Positions 58,165 through 64,000 of a stretch of 64,000 bases of DNA are shown piece by piece. The translations under genes and the position numbers were made by a program. The DNA comes from Lycocorax pyrrhopterus obiensis (taxonomy: Eukaryota; Chordata; Aves; Passeriformes; Paradisaeidae), in contig JACSVZ010000008.1 of the NCBI GenBank assembly GCA_014706295.1, positions 23,130,370 to 23,194,369 of the forward strand, written 5' to 3'. Under the pieces are notes generated by a model that was not told where the DNA came from, did no database searches, and was given only the letters and a program-made list of their open reading frames with translations. Positions within the stretch are counted from its first letter, which is position 1; the number at the start of each line of letters is the position of its first letter.

Positions 58165-59225
58165 GGGGCGGCCGGCGTCCCCCCGCCATGTCCCTCCCCC
58201 CCCATCCCGACAGCTCCAAACCGGCACCCTCGGCCCCCCATCCCGGCCCCGGCAGCGCGGCGGGGCGGCTGCTCCCCTCGGCCGGAGCAATAAGCAATAG
58301 AACCCCACCACAGACACAGACACAGACACAGACACACACTCCGATTAACTTAGGGTAGAGTCGATATCCCTCCGCCTGCCACATCTTCGGAACGGTGCAA
58401 TTACGGACGGCTTCTGTATAAATATTTAAACGTATATATTGGATTTTTTTCCTTCCCCCTTCTTTTTGAGGTTTTGATTTTTTTAATAGCTATCAGTGAT
58501 GATTATTTTATCTATAAGGGAGACGCGTAATCTTGGAATAAACCTGGCTTCCAACAGATGTTTGGGAAAGCAGTTGTTTTCAAAGACTTCCGAAACAAAC
58601 CACTTTAGAGAAGATTTAAGTGAGGCTTAAAATGGCAACAGCAAAAAAATTAGCCGCTTTCCTTTCCTTGCATGTTTCAGATGTGCACGAACTAATTTTT
58701 TTTTCCTTTTAAAATATATTTTTTTCTTTCGCAGCCTTGGGAACTTGGGGCTGGGTTATAATGCAAGTTGAAAAATATATACTTTCTTTTTTTCCTAGAG
58801 CATAGAGATTTGTCTCCAATGCAATTTCTGCCTCATTTTACCAATTAAAAGCTATTTTTACCATTTTCTGCTATTGTTGTGCTTTTATTAAAAAGCTGCC
58901 TTTCGTATTTTTGATATGAAGGTGGTAACAAAAAAAAAAAGAAAAAGCAAAAAAAATCCTAGAATAATTTTTTACTCTTTTTAGAATTTTTTGCATGCTA
59001 CGGAAATAAAAAAGGACAAATCCCCAAATCAATACATTTAAATATTACACTATAAATTAAAAAATGTACAGATTTAAGACCTGTTTTTGTTTGAATTGTA
59101 CAAATTTTAAAAAGCCTGCTATTTAAGTTCCGATAGGGACAATGTCGCTTTATTTACTGTCTCTTAGAATTGTACAGATAGCTCTTTTTTCCGATACAAT
59201 AAAATCTTTACCATTTTAATATACT
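58165..59225 (+). other. LBX1: LBX1 3' UTR with alternative polyadenylation signals
   Basis: After the stop codon the sequence is GC-rich to about 58290 and then becomes strongly AT-rich. AATAAA signals occur at 58537-58542 (proximal), 59005-59010 and 59198-59203 (distal). The last is followed within about 30-50 nt by T-rich and TTTGTG sequence suitable as a downstream element. Low-complexity T and A tracts and two copies of GAATTGTACA (59093-59102 and 59167-59176) lie between the signals. Which signal is used is unknown; the end given is the expected cleavage zone of the distal one. Confidence 0.6.
58309..58339 (+). repeat. (CACAGA)n microsatellite in LBX1 3' UTR
   Basis: CACAGA units repeat about four to five times and grade into CACACAC, about 145 nt after the LBX1 stop codon. 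It is a simple tandem repeat and a likely length polymorphism. Confidence 0.9.
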
Positions 59226-59229
59226 TTTT

Positions 59230-59860
59230 AACGTCCTTCATTTGTGACCGAAAAAACACCCCGCCAGTCCGAGGTTACGCCAGACTGTTTCCCCACAGGA
59301 ATCTCCCATCCCGTTTGCATTTAAAGTTACTCTAAGAGCAGTACCTGCGACAAAAATGACGGGAAAGGAGAACACAAGTAAGACAAATATTATTCAATTT
59401 TTTTTCTATGTCTAATGCCAGGCAGAGTTTAGCAAATGAAGAACGCGGAGTATCGATAAGGCCGGAGGTGCGGGCAGCGCTTCCCGGGCGCGGGGGGTGC
59501 GCGGCGGCGGCGGGAGAGCGGAGGAACCAGCGGGACCACCGAGACCCCGGGACCGCCCCGCTGCTCCCGCCGTCAGCAGGGCATTTCCAGCCCGAAATTG
59601 GAGGGGAAAAAGAGGGGCAGAGAAAAAAATAATGGAAAGAAAAAACAAATCCGAGGGGGAGGAAGGAGTTATCAGCGATATGGACAAAAGGAGAGGGGTG
59701 CGCTGCGGGAGGAGCTGCCCTCCGCCCGGCGGGCCAGGCCTCCCGCTTCTGGGTAAAAGCTGCCATGGGGAAACTGGGATGGAAAATGTTTCGTTTCCTC
59801 CCTTTAATTCTTTTTCTTTTAATTTCCTCCCCCGTCTTTTTTTAAAATTTCTTTTTCTTT
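59230..59860. other. Intergenic, CpG patch after LBX1
   Basis: After the LBX1 3' end the sequence is AT-rich until about 59400 and then forms a CpG-rich patch at 59450-59600 (GCGGGCAGCGCTTCCCGGGCG). No gene is recognised. Translated frames are low-complexity. Confidence 0.5.
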
Positions 59861-60330
59861 ATTTTTTTTCAGTCAAAATTAAAGCTCTGGTGAATGTGTT
59901 TTCTCTTGGCAGCGTGACTTGCCTTTGGAGTCGAGCAACGTGTGTTTCTCCCTATTCTTTGTAAAATTTATGTGAGAAAGGCAAATCTGGTGTACAGTGG
60001 TGGAGTCGGCAGAGAAATGTCCAGATAAGACGGGGTTGGTTTGTGGGTTGGATTTTTTTTTGGTCCAGTTTCTCCGAGGCTAAATAAATCTTTCTCCTCT
60101 TTGAGAATGGATGGGGTTGTAATTTTTAGCGTAAAGCATGAAAACTGGGGACAAATGAGCCCTCTTCTCTGAAGTGACAAGCGACAATGGAGCATATACA
60201 GCCTCCTGCGGTTCGCCATGCTGAAACAAGCGTGCCCCTCCACAGCAGAGAGAAGGCGAGCGCTTGGAGACCATATGGTTTTTGAATTTTCTTCACAATT
60301 TCCAGACAATTTGATGGATTAGGTTAACCC
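59860..60330. promoter_or_regulatory. Candidate conserved element downstream of LBX1
   Basis: Repeat-free sequence with AGTCAAAATTAAAGC near 59871, GTAAAATTTATGTGAG near 59961, GTAATTTTTAGCG near 60118 and CAGACAATTTGATGGATTAGG near 60303. CpGs are kept. No frame resembles a protein. Confidence 0.4.
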
Positions 60331-60649
60331 TCCCTTCCACTGTTTAACTCCACAACAATGGGAGCAGAGCTGTTCTCCCTTCGTCGGGGCATCTGTGCGC
60401 TTCTATTCTTTTTTCTTTCTCTCTTGGTATTTGGAACAAGCCTATGAATTACAATGAAATTCACTTTTCTTTAGTATTATTTGGAAGAGCACTTGTTTTC
60501 CGCCACCTCCCGCCCCCACTCCGCCATCCCCTCTTTTTTCTTTTTTCTTTTTTTTTTAACCTCCGAATGATAGCTTTGACTTCTGTCCAGATCTCTCGGA
60601 AAGCCTTCAATCTTGTCCTTAAGTGTTTTTATGCTAAACAGGGAAATCG

Positions 60650-61230
60650 TAAATGCTGAGAAACTGTGACATTTATGTGAAGATCTAGTTAAAGGGCTTT
60701 ATTTGTTTTCTTTATCTGTTTTTTCCCCCCCCCATTCCCTCTCCTGTTCCCCCTCTTCTCCTGTCCCCTCCCTCCCCCTAGTCTTTTATTCTTTTGTCTT
60801 GGAATGGATTTAATGAGGCTGCAAACAGTACAATTCACTATAACCAAGAAATAAAAAAAAAGAAAAAAAAACCCAACAAAAGTGGCTGGGTGTATGGAAA
60901 ATAGGCTGGGAGTTAATTTGGGTTTCTGATCTATTGACTTCTGAGTGCAAAGAGAAGAGATGCCGGGCCGCCTTGCACCCGCAGAAGTTTACCACACGTG
61001 GCTGGGGCGGGTTAGTAAATAAAGCCTCCTCCTGAAGATTTGCAGCCTGTTAATTTGGCTAACCCTCCATTTCCAAATAACTGGGATTTTGGCTGTTTAA
61101 TCTGCGTATTGATAAACAAAAGCTTTTTTTTTTTTTATCTTAAAAATGAAGCTCTGGCTTGTGCCCTTCGTTTGTCATCCAATTTGAAATGCGCCGTTCC
61201 CTGGGATCACCCACCTGAGTAGATCTATTG
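60650..61230. promoter_or_regulatory. Candidate conserved element downstream of LBX1
   Basis: Contains GATCTAGTTAAAGGGC near 60682, GGATTTAATGAGGC near 60806, GGGAGTTAATTTGGG near 60908, CAGCCTGTTAATTTGGC near 61044 and GCGTATTGATAAACAAAAGC near 61104. Poly-T, C and A tracts interrupt it (60720-60780, 60851-60871). Non-coding. Confidence 0.4.
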
Positions 61231-61379
61231 CTCGGGGTTTGCTCTCCCTCGAATTTTAGATACAATACTGGTTTTTTTTCTTTTCAGTGGTTTGTGGTTT
61301 TTTTCTGGTTTGTCTTTTTTTTTCGGGGGGAGGGGGAGGGACTGTTTTTTGTTTGTCGGTTGGTTTGGGGTTTTTTCCC

Positions 61380-62400
61380 CCGCAGCAGCAGTAGGGACGC
61401 GCTGACAGCGCTGAATCCTGCCCTCTGGGCTGACCCAGCCGCAGCCCTTCCCGGCCCATTCGGCGGGCTGCTGCCAAGGACGCGGCATGGAACCCCTCCT
61501 GCCCGCCCCAGATTCCCAGATTTACCCCGAACTAGGGATCTCTGGATCTGCCCCGCCGACCCAGGGGCCGCCGGCCGCTCCCCTCGTGTCCAGCTCTGTC
61601 CAGGAGAAGGAGGGAGCTGGGCCGAGACCCCCAGCTGGAACTTACTGGCCGGGGACACCTGGGGCAGCGGTCTCCTTGTCTGGCCTCCAACCTGCCCCCA
61701 GTGTTTCCTGCACGGATTCACAGCAGGAGGCAGAGTCCGTCCCGTTTCCCACCTCGGGCAAAGCCGCAGCGTTTCGGAGCTTCTCACCCCCAGCCCGGTG
61801 CTCCGTGCCCTGGGCACCGGCTCACCGCGATTCGCCCTGTGAAAAGGTGGGCATGGGGCAGGGAGAGACACAGGCCTTTCCCAAACGATTGCCGGCAGGA
61901 AAGATAAAGGCGTCAATCAGCTTAAACACCCCAGGTCCTACCCCAGGGAGGTGAAAACTAGCAATTGGCAAAAGGGTGTGCAGGAACATGGAAGCGCCTT
62001 GAGGGAGCGAGCTGGAGGCCCAGCGGTCCCTCATCATCCGCCCCGTCGGGGGCTGAGCTGCCCCGTGTCCCCCGCGTCGGGGCGGGCGCGGGCACCGGGC
62101 GCGGGCAGGTGCGGGCAGGCGCAGAGAGGGTGCGGCCACTCCCGAGGGTCTCGGTCCAGCCCGCACCTCGGCCACCGCTGTTCCTTCCCCGGCAGAAACC
62201 CCATTTCTCAAACGCAAGAGCCGGACATGCGTGTGCCCCCACCCTCCCCATCCTCCCGCCCCTGCCATACCCATCCTTCATCCCCAAACTTGACAGTCTC
62301 TTAGATTTCGTTTGGAGGTGTGAAGGGAGCGGGAGGGGAGGAGGCGGTGGGGGGTGCTGCCTGCGTGGAAAAGCCACTGTTTAGTGTTTGCGGGGGGAGT
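61380..62400. other. CpG-rich non-coding region downstream of LBX1
   Basis: Two CpG-dense parts, about 61380-61850 and 62010-62200, contain long open frames on both strands. These are explained by high GC content, and none matches a known protein family. No gene is called. Confidence 0.5.
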
Positions 62401-62429
62401 TAAGCTTTTTTTTTTTTTTTTCTGAGGGG

Positions 62430-62740
62430 GGTGGAGAAGATCCATATTTGATCTTGTTCACTTCACACAAGGCTCCCAGACGGAGAATAAAGCCCCCTTC
62501 TGAATTATCCAACAGGGTTGAAGCAGGTTGAGTCAGTGAAATTCAGTTCCTTATTTTATGAGGTGTCAGAGCTGATGTCGAATATGGCAACGATAACTAA
62601 TACTACAGTCTGAGGGACCAGAACGTGGTAATTAATCCCAAAGACTTAAGTGTATTTTAGTTCAGGAGAAAAAAAATCACTAATTCAATCGTCCGGAAAA
62701 TTGAAGTTTGATGCATGAGTCTCTGCTGAAAGGAAAGGTT
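62430..62740. promoter_or_regulatory. Candidate conserved element downstream of LBX1
   Basis: Contains GATCCATATTTGATCTTG near 62439, CTTATTTTATGAGG near 62552, CGATAACTAATACTAC near 62591, TAATTAATCCCAAAG from 62629, and CACTAATTCAATCGTCCGG near 62678. CpG islands lie on both sides. No coding frame. The 14-mer TAATTAATCCCAAA is also present at 19021-19034. Confidence 0.45.
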
Positions 62741-62749
62741 TTTTCTTCC

Positions 62750-64000
62750 CGATTCTGGGGTTGGGGCAGGAATCGCAGCCTGTCTCCTCCGCTCCCCAGA
62801 AAGGCCCCTGTACAGGGCCGCTGCCCTCCCGCCCCCCGCCCGGGGCACATGGGGGAGCGGCAGGCTGAGGGACGGGGGTGGCACAGGGCTCTCCCCATTT
62901 CCTCCGCATCCCCCACCGTCTTTCCCGCCCGCCCCCCCGCAGTAAACACTAAACATTCGTAGCCATATCGCGACATCTCCCTTGTATCGCGACATGCGGA
63001 AAGGCTGTCGGGCAGCACCGCGCGTCCCAGCCGCTCCTGGCCTCCCACTGTCCCCGTACCTACGGCAGCGGGTCCGGGGGGGCATCGGCATTTTGCCTGC
63101 CAGCCACCCCCGCACCCACACCCTCTCCCCCCACTTTCGGCCCCTGGGCAAGGCCCGTATTTGCTCTCTCGTCTCTGCGGCACTCTGGGGGGCGCTGGGG
63201 ACACCGGACCCCGCTCCTGTGCCCGAGCGAGGAGACGGGGCACCCTGGGGCAGCCCGGGCAGGGCCAGGGCCGCTAGGAAGGCTCCCTGCGCCGTGATAG
63301 CGGTGGGGCCGTGCTCGCTGCATTCAGCCCCACGGCCGTGAGCATCCTCCTCCACGGCGCTCGGGCCCGGACACCTTTCAGCCTTCTTAAACTCCGGTCT
63401 CTCCTCCGGGCCAAAGCGGGGACGCCCGGTCCGACCACTCCTGTCCCCACCTCCTGCCAGGCTCTCCGCTGTCCCGGGGGGCCTGGAGGGTCTATCCGCC
63501 CCGACGGGCTGGGCTGGCACCCCTGGGGTATCCCGGCTGTCTGGGTGTCTCTTCCGCAACGAGGGGCGGTACTTTCAACGTGCGCACAGAGGGGCCTGGC
63601 CCTTCACCCTCCCCGTCCAGGTGAGCCCAGGGCAGGTGGGGAACAGAGCCCGAAATCTTCCCTCCAGCTGTCTGGCAGGGCTGAGCCTGCCCCGGGGGGG
63701 TTGTTCCCCCACCTGTCCCCGTCTCAGGCCTGGTTTGTCTGGGGGAACGTCCCCAGTGCTGGAGGAAGGGACCTGGGCCCCCAGGGGAATTGTGCGCAGT
63801 CCTGTTGTGCAGGTCACAACGAGGAGGCGGCAGCAGAAGGTATGACGTCATCGACGCTCACAGTGACTTCATCACCCGTCCCACTAAAGGCAAGTGGCCG
63901 CGGGAGCAGAGCCCTCCAGGGGGCTGCCGTCAGCGCCGAGCCGAGCGGGCCCTCCCAGAACCGGTCGCTTGATATCATAACAGAGAGGGGCGACGGATGA
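62750..64000. other. CpG-rich non-coding region at the window end
   Basis: CpG-dense sequence from about 62750 to 63620, less so afterwards. A perfect cAMP-response element TGACGTCA lies at 63843-63850. Open frames on both strands (one of 300 codons on the minus strand at 62657-63559) are Pro/Gly/Arg-rich and match nothing I know. A non-coding transcript or promoter is possible but unsupported. Confidence 0.45.
62966..62995 (+). repeat. Direct repeat of TATCGCGACAT
   Basis: TATCGCGACAT occurs at 62966-62976 and 62985-62995, 19 bp apart start to start. Each copy carries the palindrome TCGCGA. It lies in a CpG-rich region. Confidence 0.85.

Larger units (their letters stand above)
56740..58290. 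promoter_or_regulatory. LBX1: CpG island spanning the LBX1 gene body
   Basis: CpG dinucleotides are dense from the presumed leader through both exons and the intron to the first part of the 3' UTR, in contrast to the AT-rich sequence just before and after. Gene-body-spanning CpG islands are usual for developmental homeobox genes and often carry Polycomb marks. That second statement is general knowledge, not something visible here. Confidence 0.8.

Noticed and set aside
57187..58335. A 382-codon open frame on the minus strand across LBX1
   Set aside because: It is antisense to both LBX1 exons, runs straight through the intron and is low-complexity Arg/Gly/Pro. It is explained by the high GC content of the real gene.
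58309..58339. CRISPR-like array
   Set aside because: A simple hexanucleotide microsatellite without spacers, in a eukaryotic 3' UTR.
62657..63559. A 300-codon open frame on the minus strand
   Set aside because: It lies in CpG-rich DNA with few stops in any frame, shows no recognisable domain and overlaps open frames on the other strand.
63843..63850. Perfect CRE (TGACGTCA) as a promoter of a new gene
   Set aside because: A single 8-bp site without a start-site signature or a credible downstream exon before the window ends; kept only as a note.
1..64000. Exons of the human neighbours BTRC or TLX1
   Set aside because: No F-box/WD40 or TLX homeodomain peptides were found in any frame; the only homeodomain is that of LBX1.

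Overview
The window looks like vertebrate, most likely bird, genomic DNA. It holds one recognisable protein-coding gene, the homeobox gene LBX1, on the + strand at 57038-58164. It also holds at least three CR1-type retrotransposon tails, one of which ends in the ATTCTATGATTCTATGAT-type motif typical of avian CR1. Interspersed repeats are otherwise sparse. No bacterial-style operons, CRISPR arrays, tRNAs or rRNAs were seen. The species cannot be fixed from the sequence alone.

Layout. Positions 1-50300 are a gene-free upstream desert. No exon with convincing protein homology was found in it on either strand. Ordinary, stop-riddled, CpG-poor DNA alternates with short islands rich in homeodomain, PBX/MEIS, POU and ONECUT-like motifs, which look like conserved non-coding elements. 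There are three CR1 copies (about 1955-2330, 34945-35216, 45355-45620), and a few isolated CpG-rich patches (15356-15580, 20480-20930, 28430-28620). Positions 50300-56050 become strongly CpG-rich. Positions 54970-55335 hold a compact cluster of a CArG box, a MEF2 site, a TATA-like box and a splice-donor-like site. Positions 56130-57037 are the immediate upstream region and probable 5' leader of LBX1. The gene has two coding exons (57038-57362 and 57662-58164) separated by a 299-bp intron and encodes 275 residues. A long AT-rich 3' UTR with several AATAAA signals follows, up to about 59225. Positions 59230-64000 are non-coding, with alternating AT-rich conserved-looking blocks and CpG islands.

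How it fits together. In vertebrates LBX1 is a developmental transcription factor for migrating limb-muscle precursors and dorsal spinal interneurons. It sits in a gene-poor regulatory block, between BTRC on its 5' side and TLX1 on its 3' side in human. Neither neighbour is visible here. The natural reading is that most of the informative non-coding sequence is cis-regulatory DNA for LBX1. The conserved-element calls rest on motif content and base composition only; no alignment could be run, so they are candidates.
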